This document shows, piece after piece, positions 12,603-26,000 of a stretch of 64,000 bases of DNA. The notes under the pieces are model-generated. The model ran no database searches, was not told where the DNA came from, and saw nothing but the letters and a program-made list of their open reading frames with translations. The position numbers and the translations under genes are program-made. Numbering within the stretch: the stretch's first letter is position 1; every line of letters begins with the position of its first letter. Source of the stretch: Pisaster brevispinus (taxonomy: Eukaryota; Echinodermata; Asteroidea; Forcipulatida; Asteriidae); contig JAMKCF010000021.1 of NCBI GenBank assembly GCA_023634235.1, positions 10,613,764-10,677,763 on the forward strand, read 5' to 3'.

Positions 12603-14350
12603 CGTGTGGATTAGAAGCTGTCCCCCACCGAAGAGGTCTACGTCTGAGAAAAGTTCCCGGCACTAGGAGATCACATGTACGGATGTATGCGGTGTTCAGT
12701 AGTAATTGATTGCATGCACTTAGTACGAAGTCCTGCTGCCTGGCAGCACGAATGAGGCCTTGTGCCAAGCTTGCTCGGCAGTTGGATAGAACCAAGTGTT
12801 GACAACTTTACACCAAATGGATTGAGAAGTCTCTGAAGTCTACTACTAATGGCAATCCATAAGGTTTAGGATGTATTTGCATGATTTCCACCATCGTGAA
12901 CAGGGTAGGAAGTTTATCAGGCGACACCAACTGTATTGGTTCGGTTGAGATTGTTGCTGTGTGACACAAGCAAACGCGAGCCGTGTTCACCCGACTTGCT
13001 GTACCCGTGACGGCTTATCGCTCACAGATCCCTCAAAAGTGTCTGTAAATAACAAATTCCACTTGTCGGGCGAGTTCATTTTTAAATAGGGGTGCGAATC
13101 ATCAGTCCTTTGGAATTGGACATACACATTTTACTTTCAGGCTGTGAAGTAGGAAAAGTGAGGTTTTGGAAAGTGCATTGTGGCACCGAGTCTTTTAATT
13201 ATCTTTGTTTGGGCTGGTAAACGCAAAATTAAATATTCTAGAATTTCATGACTGTAAACAAACTCCCCTCTAAGCGAATTCGTAGAGGCGTGGCTTGTTT
13301 GCTGATTGATTGATCGTGTACACAAAGGCGTGACGCAGTACAAAAGCTGTTCGGCCGCAGTACACGTGCCTAATACGCTGCCGTTGGGTCTTGTTCGGAG
13401 TTGATCAACGAACCAAACTGCCTAGAAATATTGAAAATTGTTGCAACAATAGGTCGTTAGCAGTGCGGTAAATACCAGGCATATGTCTACGGCAGAGGCG
13501 CGTGCTGCTGGGTGTTATTGAACATTGCATTGCCTTTGTCTACAATGTTAACGACGTCATCTAAACACAACTGACCAATCACATTTGTCATAAAAGTTTT
13601 GCTGGCGGTTTCTTGTCAACGCTCTCCTAACAGAGGTGCACTATTTGGCAGAATGGGGGCGGGTGGTGAACCCTGCTTTTGGGTATAGCCTGTTTTAATA
13701 TGGTATTATTTTGTGTTATAAACTACCAACAGTTTAGACTGCTCACTTTTGAGTGTTGCATGGAAATTTTAGTACATCATCTTTGAGGTTTTTTTCCTCC
13801 ATTATTTATAGCGTTACTTGTTTCGATTATTTTTTTTTAGTTTGAAATGTTAAGTTTTATCAGGCTATCGAGCTTATCACAAATCAGTCAGATTAATAAT
13901 AAAATGAAACAAAAACGCGGGGCTTACCGTCCAGCAGATTTTCTCAACATTATGGGGATCTGTTTTTAGTGAATTCGTTCGTTACCCGTTATTAGCACCT
14001 GTTGGTTTTAGCTCAGTGATGATTAACATCTCTCAAAATTTCACTGGGATCTCATTCCTGGAGACAAAAACATGCTCAAGCTGGTAGCTATCTAAATATT
14101 TGATCAAAACCCAATCAAAATGTAAATCGATATCCTTGGTCAAACAATACCCTGTTCAAGTGTGTATCACACCCGGAATCGCTCGATAATCATAACATGC
14201 ACCCGAGTAACAGCTGGTAATTTTGTATGCTAGAAATAGGGTCGATAACTGCATCATCATCACACCAGGTTGTTAGTGGTTGGCACGGCCTTGATCTTAA
14301 TCGTGCAAGCGAGAAATTGTGTTAAATCTGATCTCGGTAGGTTTACATCT

Positions 14351-14526
14351 GGGCCCACTTTCATAGAGCTGGTAAGCAGAAAACGGTGCTTTAAAATGTT
14401 TTGGTAAGATTGTAAATTTGTTTGTACGTGTGACATGCTACTTAGGCTGGCAACCTTTCTGGTAAGCATATAGTTTTGTTGAGCTTGGCTACTTTTTGTG
14501 CTTAGGCAGCTCTATGAAATTGGGTC
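14351..14526. mobile_element. MITE with GGGCCCAATTTCATAGAGCT-type termini
   Basis: The left end is GGGCCCACTTTCATAGAGCT and the right end AGCTCTATGAAATTGGGTCC, near-perfect inverted repeats of about 29 bases. A terminal fragment of the same family is at 51180-51226 (GCTTTATGAAATTGGGCCC). Confidence 0.65.
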
Positions 14527-17500
14527 CTGATCTGATCCCCAACATCAAGCAATTTCTGTATTTTCCTTGTGGAGTGTGGATAACTCCAAATAAAGCGATT
14601 ATATATTATATTACGCATGCAACACGCACTCCTGAAATTGATATTAAAATTATACAGGTCACGAAATAAATATTAACTACCTTTAGTTGCCCTGTGACTA
14701 AAAGTGATGCTTTCATAATTGTCAATGTTTACGTTTAATGATGTGTCTTTTTCGGCTTGGAAAGATGAACGTAAGAAACGGTGATTTGTACACATGTATA
14801 CCAGTTTTTGTTTTTACATAACTTATATTCACTTAATACACAACTCGTTCCTTTCCCGCAACTCGGTCCTTTCTCTCATAAACTCTGATCCACTTTTACA
14901 ATCAGTTTTACTCCAACTGAAAACTGTTCATGCTTGAAGTGTTTTCACCAAAATATAAAATCTTTTTTAGCAAGGACTTATTTGTATGTAGGTTTCCATG
15001 CACCAACCCATTTCTATTCCCAAAGGGCCCCCTCGGGCCCCGCGGTGTTTGGTGGCTGCACATGCCAGACCTGCCGCAGACAATGTGAGTTGCGGATGGC
15101 CCAATGAAGCGAGAGCGGCACGTGACAGGCACCGGGGCAGCGCTCCGCTGCACCTGGGGGTTCGTTGTGCTGGGGCCCATGCTTATTATTGTTTCAGGGC
15201 AAGGGGTGTCTGTGTTTAGACATCCCGTAACAAAAAAATACGAAGCAAGAACCATGGTAGAACAAGTTCTATTCCATGAGCCTTCTGAAGAGACAGGTGC
15301 ACTTAGACGTGAAACAGACGGCCCCTGGAGAAATACAGAAACTCCTCTGACATTTTAACCCCATAAAGTGAAAACAAGTTACCGCTAGCTGAGCTTCAAC
15401 ATAATTCATAAAACATGAGCTATACTGTGTGGTACCGTTAACTGCCATTCCTGTGTGACATCTGGATAGGATGTGGTATGTTTTTAGGTAGCTCACAAGT
15501 ATTACAAAATGAAAAATGTGTTCACAGTTGCGTGACGTCATGCTTTTGTTCCGACGGGTCCCATCGTGATAATTCAATTCGCAGTATGTAAAAAATGGCG
15601 TTACTTTGTCAGGTTAACGCGCGAAACATTTTGTTCGTGTCTGTTTAGTTTTGATTGATTTTGTTGTCTGTTTGTTATTGCATTGTTGTGAATATTGGAC
15701 CATTGAAACATTTGCGATACCATCAGTCCATGTAAAACGACAGCTGCCTTGGGAGAATTGTATGCGATAAATTAGTTGCTAAGGTTTTGGGTCAACGGCG
15801 GTCCACGATTTATTATCGAAGTTGTAGTTTATTGTTTTGTTGGAGGTGATGAAAATGCAAAGAAGCTGTTCAGAAGCAGTTGATGTATGAGAGGTGGTAT
15901 AAAAGTTGTTAATAGCACAATCTTCATTTTTGCGTTCGTAGGCCTAATGTTGGTAACCATCGTTCATGTTATATTTTCTAACACGTGTTTTTTGAAAAAG
16001 TAAAGTTTAAACTTCGAAATGTATGCCGTCCATCAATCGTACTATTTTAGAGCATAATGGAAGGATAAATTCAAGCATCAGATGGTTCACATTATGAGAA
16101 ATGCATAGTCAAAACATTGAGTGGTATGTTGATGCATAGAGCAAGGACCAGTTGATGGTTAGCTTGGTTCGAACTGATCGAGGTGTCATTTGTTGCGTGG
16201 GGAAGTTGACCAGGTATTTGTATTACGAGGGAAGAAGTTCGACAAGGAACAACATTACATTTTTTGTGTTTTGATGTTATAGTTCAGACAATTGAAACAA
16301 TTATCACTTTCAACAGAGGGCGGTTGAGCGGTTTGTTCGTTGATCTCCAGGATAAGTTTGTTCAAACGCCGGTTAATTTTATCCGAACGTAGTATGTCTA
16401 TGGATCAGTTACACTGTTCTCAAACGAAATAAAGCTCACCCATTAAATTATGAGTTAAATGAGTGAGCTTTAAACTATCATATTAATTTAAAAGTACTAA
16501 GATACTTTACTAGGTTTTAACGAGGAGGATCGGACAGAAGTAACAGAGAGAAAAAATGTTTGTATTTAAAGCTGAAAAATACTTTAAAGCTATACAGAGT
16601 GAACGGAGACCTTTCACTATAATAGGGTCTATAACAATGGCTCACGCAGGTGTGCAGGCACGCTACATATTTTACATTTTTGTTGTCGCTAGTTTACCTT
16701 TTGACATTTGAATGTCGGTTTGTTTATTGTTTTCTTCTTAGAATTATTGTAGATGTGATGCGGTTCGCGTGTCAGCGACTGTGTCGACCAACAATATCTG
16801 ATGGAGGCAAAAACTTTAACCGCCAGACAGGCCTGATCTGTGCCGCCACCAATGGAAAGGGATTAATTTTACAGCGTAATATAACTATAATGATGTATTG
16901 TATTTAAAACCCACACCTGCCTTTCATGTACCCTCAATGAACAGCAGACATGTGATTTGTCTAGCTTTTTCCCGATTTCAGGGTTTTCAATAACTCCCAT
17001 GACCTTAACATTTCTTGACAGGCGAACTCACCATACCAGAGACACAAGACTAGACTGGCATGGAAACATCTAGATTTATGTTTGTGGTGATGTAAATACT
17101 CTAAACCGCAGAAAATATGGCATCCTATTTTTTCAGGAAGCTTCATCTCCATACCCAGAGTTATTAACTTTTAGGGTTTTAGTTTTGGCACCGAATCCCG
17201 CCCATGAACTGTACATTTTTGTGTTTCCTCCTCGAAAGTATTGTTCGGGAAAAAACTATTTCTAATCTAACTTTCAACGTTCGAGTTTAGTGATGATTCC
17301 TTTATGTCTCATAAAATGTTTCAGAACAATTTGAGGAGATTTGTACTTAATTTCTCATTGGCCTACATCCCAAAACCAGAACGTTATCCCAGTTCGTACG
17401 GTCTGTAATTTCGTGAGGAATTTTTCTTAGAATGTACGTGCATTCAAAATGATTTAAGATGCGAACTGAAGAAAAACGTTGTGATCCAATAACATGGGAT

Positions 17501-18544
17501 GATGTAGACGGTCTGTAAATCCTATGAAATGTTAAAACACATTGAAAGTCGAGGGCGGGAGTTCACTCCAGACAAAGACAAGATCATCTCCCATTTCTCA
17601 TGAACTTTTTAAAAGCATGTGCAGTTACACTCGTGGTTTGTTATGGCATTCAGAAGAACTGGATTTATGTTCAATCTTTTAAAAATAAACAACACAGGCT
17701 ACCCGGCTGCCTGTCAAAGTATTTGCAAGTTGTGTATTACCTGGCAAAAATAATTGTTGGTCGTTGTTATCATCAAATACCCCTCTGCGAGCCCCTTCAG
17801 CAAAGAAAGGGTGAAATCGTATCCGAATTCTTTAAAAGAATCAAAGAGCCGTGAATCTCAACCCACGCTTTCAAAGCTCCATCAAAAATGGAATTCAAGA
17901 TTCATTTTTGCGCTGGGTATTGTCCTCATTAATGCCTATATTCAGCATAGTTGGATTAGCTATGTCTAACAGACCGTGTCCCGCCACGCGTGCGGCAAGG
18001 TTTTGTTCGGTGAAGTAACTCTCCTCAAAGTGCATTAAAAGGTGAACGTCATAAAAAATATTGTAGGGCTAACAAACAATGTAACACAGAAATGCAGTTT
18101 TTCAAGTAATCCTTCTCATATCACAACACAATTCAGGAACGCATTCTTACGATGCCCTTTATGGGTCAATGATTGTACCCTGTACAATTTTTAATCAAGA
18201 AACATATTGTTTTCAAGACACACTTTGGGGGAAATTTAAAGTAATTTTTTACTTTTTACTTTTTGATTATCGTATTTATAAAAACAACTACCTCTTACTA
18301 CAATTTTCAGTGTAGTTTAGTATAATTATAGCAAAACTGTACGTGGATTCCAAAATGACATACCATTTTGCAGTAAGCAACGGCAGAATTAATTGGCTTT
18401 TAATAATATTCATACATTTGAAACTTTTTAGTGACTCGAAATATTATTTCTTCAAGACGGTGTTTTCAAGGTTTCAGTTAATGTAGCGAATGAATTAGAT
18501 CTGAAGGCATGGTATTCTTCCTAATAACGTCTGATTTTCGATTT

Positions 18545-18802
18545 TCTTGCCCTATGAAAAAACGGGATGACCCACAAATTTGAATCTGAGAAAGGCTTAA
18601 GGGACGAAGCTTTTCTCAGACATCTGAAAACACACAGTTCTATGCAACAAGGGTGTTTCTTTCGATATTTTCTTGCAACTTTGATGATCAACTGAGCCCA
18701 AATTTCCACAGGGTTGTTATTTTATGCATTTGTTGGGGTATACCAAGTGAGGATACAATGTACTGGTCTTTGTCACTTACCAAAAGTATACACTGCCTTT
18801 AA
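18545..18802. mobile_element. TTAAAGG...CCTTTAA MITE, 5'-truncated or diverged copy
   Basis: The right half matches the 32.1-kb copy: AACTGAGCCCAAATTTCCAC, GTTGTTATTTTATGCAT, ACTGGTCTTTGTCACTTACC and TATACACTGCCTTTAAA. The left terminus is not recognisable. An open frame here (18521-18709, minus) is a by-product. Confidence 0.55.
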
Positions 18803-19533
18803 AGCCTGCACCATGCGCTAATCGCCTGCGATCTCGGGCTGGGGGATATAGACCCCTTGCATAGACTGCCTCACCGAGGTCAAACAGTGTTCCTTTGGCC
18901 TCAGTGAGGGCGCTGTTTGAGATGTTGACTTCATACAGGAGTATAATCCATTTATTGCATGCAAACATTCAATTCAATAGATTAATGGATCCCCCAAAAA
19001 TAACTTTTTGTGAATTGAGGTTCCTGTGGCGAACCTGTCCGATTATTGAATGTAACCAGGTGGTCTCTATATAAAAATGGGCTGCAGTTTGGAGAACAAT
19101 TCAACTCGGAGATTATAAGATATGATATCAAAATTATGTGTTGTACTTAATGTACTATTTTTTCCATCGCTGTCTTTGGTTTTGCCCTACTCCTGGTTGT
19201 CAACAGAGGGCAGTATTCCCAATGCTGACATCCTGAATTTCTACATGAGGCACCAATTGATTATGGCCGCTTCATCTTAAACGAACAAATCAAGATATAA
19301 TGAATTATTTCATGAAAAGGTGTAAAATTATAGGTATATAAGTAGAAATTCAAAGATTTCAACTTTTGTCAAAATGCATTACTTGATCTTCTATGAAAAA
19401 CAAAATGAAAACTAGGTTAGCTCACTGATGATGAGGCATGAAACCAGGGTTTATATTTTCATAATTTAAATCCTTTTGCACAAATAATGGTTGAAATTGG
19501 AGGCTAATTATGTATGCAACTATTACATAACAT

Positions 19534-21945
19534 TCACATCATTGCTCCAGCCTTTCTTGTGCGCCAAAACTCTGCTTTTCCAGTTTGGAGTGCGTGCACG
19601 GCCAATTCATATGCTTCTTGGGGTGTGAAACCAATAACTGATGACCCTTCAAGAGCAACGCCTTGTTCCGCTGCCAATGTCTTCACCCTGGCTTCGATAA
19701 CAGCGGGTGAAGTGTAGCACACATCCTGATAAGTAGACCTATCTGATTGGTTGTCCAGTGTGTATTTTGCTTCATTTACCTTATGACCTAGATCTTTGGT
19801 TTTGTCATTTGAAATGTGTTCCACGTTGCATGCTATTTCAACCTTACCCTGGTGGGCAAAGGCCATCACTCTGACCCCTGGAAGGCCGCCTGGTGTTGTC
19901 GATCGAATCCTTCTGGCAATTTCATGCCCGATGGAGACATCTTTTGTTGTGATGGTGACGTTATAATTAGTAACATATAACGAGGCCCCAACACCTGAAA
20001 TTAAACAAAATTCTACTTTGTTAACAGGAATTTTTCAACCAGGGCATTCAGGATGGCTTAGTGGTTTCCTCCCTTCCTTGCACCTTTGTGGACCTTGGTT
20101 TGTGGGTTGGGTTGTCTGTCCCTACACCTTATTGTGTGGGTTTTCCTCCCACATCTAAAACTGAGATTGCTCCATCGTCTTCTCATCACAGGTATCTTCA
20201 GGCCTACAGAATACAGCACAAGGCACTTTTGAAGATTCCTTGGTTTCATTTATACCAATGGAAATTTACACAAGAAATGTGTAGCGTCACTGCTATTCCA
20301 TATGGTAACAGCATGATTTCAAAAGTTACAACAGACAAATGTTCCCCACTTCATATTAAAAACAAAATGGACAAGTTATACACATTTCAAACTTCACTAA
20401 ATCATTGCACTCTTTGACCTTTAAGCCAGTGGTCACATTAGTTTGACTTGAGTGGAAATCTTCTTACCAGTTAATCCATATCTAGCCGATGGCTTACTAC
20501 CTATGTCATGTTTGAGAGTACTATAAACCATCTCTTCATTGCCCAGAAACCAACCCACTTGCTTCCGTCTCTCCACTAGATCTGTTTTGTTTGGGAGGTC
20601 AGCGCTGCCAAACAGGAAGAATGAGGAGCCAGGAACATCTCTTGCAAGATTACGCGCAATTTCTGTTTTAAAAATAAAGTACAGGATTGGTTATTAGAAA
20701 AGAGTCTACAAAAGTTCACCACTATGAAATCTTTTTCTTGTCAAGTCGGCTATTCGGTTATGAAATGCATCATTTGCAATCTCATGTAAAAATATAAATG
20801 GTTAAATCAGTAAAATTTTCTGCAATACATAACTGCCTCCTTGAACGTTGTGCAAAGCTTTAATGTACTCAACAGACCAACCTTGAGCGAAGGCACCACA
20901 CTCCTCTAGACTGACATCTCCCGATAGTGGATAAATGGGCAAGAGGTCAACAGCTCCCAGTCTAGGATGGCCCCCACTCTGTTCACTCAGATCCACCTGC
21001 CTGTATGCCTCCCTGCATGCATTGTACACACTTTGAGATAGATGATGAAGGGGGGCTGCTATCGTCAATACAGACCGGTTGTAGTCGTAGTCCGAAAATA
21101 TGTTGAGAACAGTTGATTTGCACTTCAGACCTACACCAAGGAGAGACGTTAGAGAAACAAAAACTTATCTTATCAGCTCAATTTTGATAGACCTGCTACG
21201 AAACAATGATACAAAATTTCCCTGCTAATTGGAATCAGCGGTAGTCAAGGCTATTTTGCTTCGATGATTTCTTAGCTCCAGTTGAAGGTTCTATTTTGTT
21301 ATATAATGGTTCACTTAATCAGCAAAAAATGTCTGAGAGCTTACCCGAACTCCACCTCCCCTTTTCTGAATTCTTCAACTTCAACTTGAAAAATTACTGT
21401 ACTTTGTATCCAACATCTATGGTAGTTTGTTTCACAATTTCCAAATTTTTTACCAAAGACACATCAAATGAGTTCCTAATGTTCTCTAAATACTAGCGGT
21501 AATTAAATGCAAATACTTAACAGTTACAAAGTTTGGTGTACGGCAACACCATGTGACTACTTGTTGTTCTGTAAGAACTTGCCCTGCTACTAGTGCTAGT
21601 AATCTACTGCCATGGAGTAGATTGGAACATTAGGAGACTACCTAGTTCGGAATCGGATAAGAACTTCTGCTGTCTGTTTATCTACCTTGGAGTAGATAGC
21701 GAAACCCAGTGACTTTTACTTTTGCTTTGTACATCATCAGGAGACCTCTTGTGTCACCACAAACCGAATATTAATACTTCACAATGCAACACCTCAAATC
21801 ACATACCAAATTGTTGATCAGCTGAAGATATTTCTTGACTAGTAGAACTCGACACAGCAGCAGAAGCTACAGACTCAACTATCTTGGCATTCCTGCCTTC
21901 TGAGATGTTGAGTAGACATATGGCTAATCTCTTCATCGCAGTCAT
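19534..21945 (-). CDS. FTCDNL1: Formiminotransferase N-terminal subdomain-type protein (FTCDNL1-like), complete, four exons
   Basis: Exons: 21945-21807, 21130-20882, 20662-20468, 19994-19534. The total is 1044 bases, 347 residues plus TGA; all junctions are GT...AG and stay in frame. The start MTAMKRLAICLLNISEGRN matches the LLNVSE start of the family. Exon 2 has VLNIFSDYDYNRSVLTIA and SGGHPRLGAVDLLPI. Its His (about residue 101) corresponds to the catalytic His of formimidoyltransferase (HPRMGA). Exon 3 has PGSSFFLFGSADLP and RRKQVGWF. Exon 4 has VGASLYVTNYNVTITT, RSTTPGGLPGVRVMAF and KVEIACNVE, then ends about 100 residues later. FTCD moves a formimino group to tetrahydrofolate in histidine breakdown; here the cyclodeaminase half is absent, as in human FTCDNL1, whose reaction is not established. 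The donor used at 20882 (CAAG|GTTGGT) is weak; reading through it gives a 25-codon extension and stop, which I reject because exon 3 restores family homology. Confidence 0.92.
20045..20190 (+). mobile_element. SINE family C copy in FTCDNL1 intron 3
   Basis: It reads AGGATGGCTTAGTGGTTTCC, CACCTTTGTGGACCTTGG, ATTGTGTGGGTTTTCCTCC and CCACATCTAAAACTGA. The incidental open frame 20061-20417 starts inside it. Confidence 0.6.
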
Positions 21946-22275
21946 CCTGATCATCAGGCTTTAATGATGAAAAAGGCTGGTAGAGGAGACATCTTTGGTC
22001 ATCTACATCTACTCTGCTACTTTGTACCTGTCAAAGCCTGTTCAGCATCTAGACAAGTTAAAAAGGAGTCTGTTAAACACACTTACCTAACCATAACATT
22101 AACATTTAATGACAATGATAAATAATGGAGAAATTTTAGAGAGTATGGAAACACATATTATTATTATTTGATCAAAGGATAATACAGCCTACCATGCCAG
22201 TTCTAACTGCTGAATTACCTTCACTGGGTTGGGGCTTGATTGGAATAATTGTAGCCCCATAAAATAGGGCGAATT

Positions 22276-22324
22276 CAAATAGGGCTAATCCACGTTGTAT
22301 CCTTGTGAATTAGCCCTAATTTAG
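22276..22324. repeat. Short inverted repeat (hairpin)
   Basis: AAATAGGGCTAATCCACG pairs with GTGAATTAGCCCTAATTT across a loop of about 10 bases. It lies upstream of the FTCDNL1 start. No known regulatory element is recognised. Confidence 0.55.
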
Positions 22325-22700
22325 TATTTATGGTGCTACTGCTAGAATAATTGTAACTCTGGCTGGTCATGACTTGACCTTAGACTTAGAGCTACGGTTA
22401 TCGACGAAGGATCAAAAGGAACACTCATGAAGCGCTATGAAAACGATTATAACTAGTGTTAATTAGCAACAGAGAAGGATTTCTTCCAGCAATTTTGCAG
22501 ACTATGAACTTGTTTTGACTTTTGTGCACTCTGTCTGGATATTGTTAACACCGAACACTGAGTAGCAAATGATGATTTTGGAGTAGCAACTGACACAATG
22601 ACTGATACATTTTGTGTAACAATTTGCTACGCTATACAAGTAAAATCGTTCACTGAGCAAGATGGAGGGCTTGGTTTTATTGATATTTTTATTAGTTTAA

Positions 22701-23003
22701 AATGAAGCTCACCGACAACCAGACAACAGGTTTCCAACAAGAGGCTCAACAAACTACAAAGTTGTATTGACCATTTAAACTTAAAGACAGCCTGAATAAT
22801 GGGAAGGATGTTGGGATCGTGTCCGGTCTGCCGGTACTTATTACAGACGATACTTGACACGTCTAAACTGAAGCTCACCGACATCAGGTTTCCAATAGGG
22901 AGTTGCACTGACCATTTGATAATTTGTACGTTCTAAATCTAATGAGAAGGCAGTTAGGATCGTGACCGGGACTTTGCACTTGCAGACGATACTCGACGCG
23001 TCG
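22701..23003. repeat. Imperfect tandem duplication upstream of FTCDNL1
   Basis: Two units (22701-22864 and 22867-23003) share, in order, TGAAGCTCACCGACA, CAGGTTTCCAA, TGACCATTT, GGATCGTG.CCGG and CAGACGATACT.GAC.CGTC. The first unit is longer by about 27 bases. An open frame at 22627-22908 (minus) is incidental. Confidence 0.7.
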
Positions 23004-26000
23004 TACCTCAAATGCTATCAATGTCCCATTTAGCCAAGTTAGAGGACGCCCTCAAGAGTTAAATTTAGTAAATGTTTTTTTTCTGCTTCGCGACAGCCGA
23101 CATTTTCAGTTTTTACTGTGCAGACTTTCTGTGTGATTTTCGTCAAAAATACAGTGTTGTTAACATTTCCAAATACTCAATGCCACCTAATATTACTTCA
23201 GAAGTTTCATCACACATCTACCTGCAATTGTGACTTGCAAGTCGTCTTTGGAGTGCCACTAAACTAGCTGTTGGGTAAGACAAATTCTAAATCTAAACAT
23301 CAATTTTGGGCCACTGACTGGCGCGCGCGGGGTATCGGGTATCACTGGCGGTAGATACACACTACACACAGACAGTGCGAAGTAAAACACTAGTAAATAT
23401 GAACAGTTTTTAACACTTCACTAGTCTGCTACAGTAGTGTTTTGTTTGAATTGTAGATTAGCCCTAGGCATGCTAGAGTAGGTCGGAGACTGACGTGATG
23501 TTTTTTTTTATTTCGAACGGAAATGTACAGCAAATAGTATACCATGTAGCTTTATTATAGTAAAAATTTCCTTTTTTCAAATATATTAAAATTATACATC
23601 AAATTATAAAGGTCTGTTCAGGAGAAATTCAGTGGTGCAAACGCCACTGTCATAGGTGCTTTGGAAAAATTTCCGCATTCAGCCACCAGCTTTTTGGCGT
23701 TTTAAAAAAGTTTTTTTCAATTTTTTTTCTCCAGTTCATACCTGAGGATGTGTTCTATCGATTCGGTGAATCTTGAAAACGTAAAAAAAAATAGTTTTCA
23801 TAGGGGATCGGTTTAAAAACTAGGGATATTTGGTTAAATCCTCAAATTTTGGCGGAAAAAAAACCCCGCTTTTTCCCACACTGTCTTCTTCTCTCCTGTC
23901 TCCTCACTCACCCAGTCTCCATGTTGTCCCTCCATGTTTCTACCTGTATCTTATCTACTGGAAGGAATGAACGTTTAATCAGATAATGCAATGTACTTAC
24001 GGAGATTCGAACCTGTAACAAGAGAGAGATCAAATTATTAAGAAAGCATAGCCTGTACCACACGGCTATGAGGCATTGACACCAGAACGGTTTGTTTGTC
24101 GTACATGTTTCTCCCAATACCTGGTTCACCAAAGGTCATAATGAATATGTAATTTTTATGAATATTAAAATAAGCTGGGTTTGTCCAATGGCTTGCATAA
24201 ACTGAATATTCATAACTTTGTTTTGGATTATTCCATTAGTACAAGCCCTAGGTAAGTTCAACGCGTGCTTTGTGGGTTGTTCTAATTTCCCTCCTAAATA
24301 TCATCTTCGATTATTACCCATTCCACAAATCAAAAAGTCCTAGCGAATTGTCCAATGCGCATGAACGATGACCGACTGATTGGAGTATTGCACAACTTAC
24401 ACAGACACACACACAGCAGGAAAACGAAACAACATGGCGTTTGTTTTCATCTCACACTGCAAGACGAAGTCTTGCGATTTTGGGACACCTTTTTAAGCCT
24501 TTAGAATTGTTAAATTCTGCCTGTTTTCTGGCTGTACATGTTCGGTAAACCCTCCTTGATAGGTAAGAATATAATTTAGTGAAAAAAAACCCAGAACTTA
24601 GGGAGATAAATTGGTGGCGAGCAGCGGAAAGTTTGCCGGTGCTTTCGTTCATGAGTTATGCCTTTCTAAAGACACCATACACGAGGTACTCTTCTGGTCG
24701 CCAACTGAGGTAAAGAGATTGTTAAATCATAAGACCCCCCCGGACTGCTAAGGCATTTCAGCCCTATCTCTAACGTGCACTCAAAGGTTATAAAATGAGA
24801 TTTTACCGAGTACCGTGATTGAATTAAAACCTCCATAAAAAAAATGCGCGACCTCGCGCAGGAACAAAACCCAACTTTTCTTACTCAAAAATGGACAAGG
24901 ATTTTACTGATATAGGTTTGACAGCATACCCCGCCGTCGCTGAATGTATAAATTCCTTTAAAATATGAAATTTAGTCAAAATTTGGCCAAAAACGGTAAA
25001 AAAATACGTAAAAACCTTATTTATTCACTGATTGAGACGGGAAAAAAAGCACCGTAGACTTTCCAATCCTCTCTCTATCAATAGATGGCAGTATTTTTCG
25101 ATTAGAAGTCAAGAGAGGGCGGTATAATTGAAAACGGTCAGAGCCAATTTATCTCTCAAAAAAGTTTAAAAATAGCTGTGTGAAAAAGTGAGGTAAAGTT
25201 TTGCCTTTTTTCAAAGAGATTATGAAAGAAGAGAGTTTTATTTACCTACTGTACATGAGTGATTTGAAGCTCAGATAGCATGTTAGTTCGAAGCAACAAT
25301 AATTTGAAAAACCTCTTTTTTTTGTGCGGCCAGAATAGGAAATGTCAATATCGCGCTACCTCTAACAAAGCTATACCATGTAATATACGGGGTGTTTCTA
25401 ACCAAGCCAGTCCCAGGTTGCTGTGTTTTGCATAATAATGATATGCCCACATCCTGACAAAAGTGACAGTGACAAGTGACATAACAACGGAGTCCAGGGT
25501 TTAAAGGTCCTGTACCAATTACCATTGCGAATTTAAAAAAAATAAAATATAACAAAAATTGTTCATGTTTTTACCTGATAGTGATAGTGATGGAGGAAGC
25601 TGAAGCTTCATTCACATATAATTATTCGTTCCTTTTGTGCCCAGAAGAACTACCTGCGTGCTGTGCTTTTGCTAGTGAGTAGTGGTAGTGCTAGTGCTGG
25701 GTTCAGAATTGTTAATTTTAACCTCGTGGAGTCATGGTTGACATTATTTTGAAAATGAAATGAAAATTGACGTCTCTGTTGTTACCGACTCTGTACGTGA
25801 ATGCAGGCTTGTAACTAACTAGGGGTGGGGGTGGATGCCAGGTCTTTTTAGGGCAAGGCCACTTTGGCCTTGGAGCAATCCAAATTTTGGAGGGCACCAA
25901 GGCCAAAAATGTTAAAATAGAAAAGGAATAAAAGCCATTAATTGAGTTTGTAAATCAAAACAAAACAACAATGTATGACTTTTTTTATTAATTAAAACAA

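Larger units (their letters stand above)
12603..19533. other. Intergenic between meteorin 5' end and FTCDNL1 3' end
   Basis: It contains the presumed meteorin promoter and 5' UTR (not locatable from sequence alone), the MITE at 14351-14526, a GC-rich patch at about 15000-15200 and the diverged MITE at 18545-18802. No exon is recognised. Confidence 0.5.

Noticed and set aside
12571..12795. 74-aa minus-strand frame overlapping meteorin exon 1
   Set aside because: It is a shifted frame; the correct frame gives a signal peptide and the CDWSG motif that joins exon 2.
17600..17854. 84-aa frame with a hydrophobic start resembling a signal peptide (MNFLKACAVTLVVCYG)
   Set aside because: Nothing follows that looks like a secreted protein, there is no family resemblance, and an overlapping frame competes; not enough to call.
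20802..20881. Read-through of FTCDNL1 exon 2 to a stop codon
   Set aside because: The extension has no homology, whereas splicing at 20882 to 20662 restores the conserved family sequence and frame.
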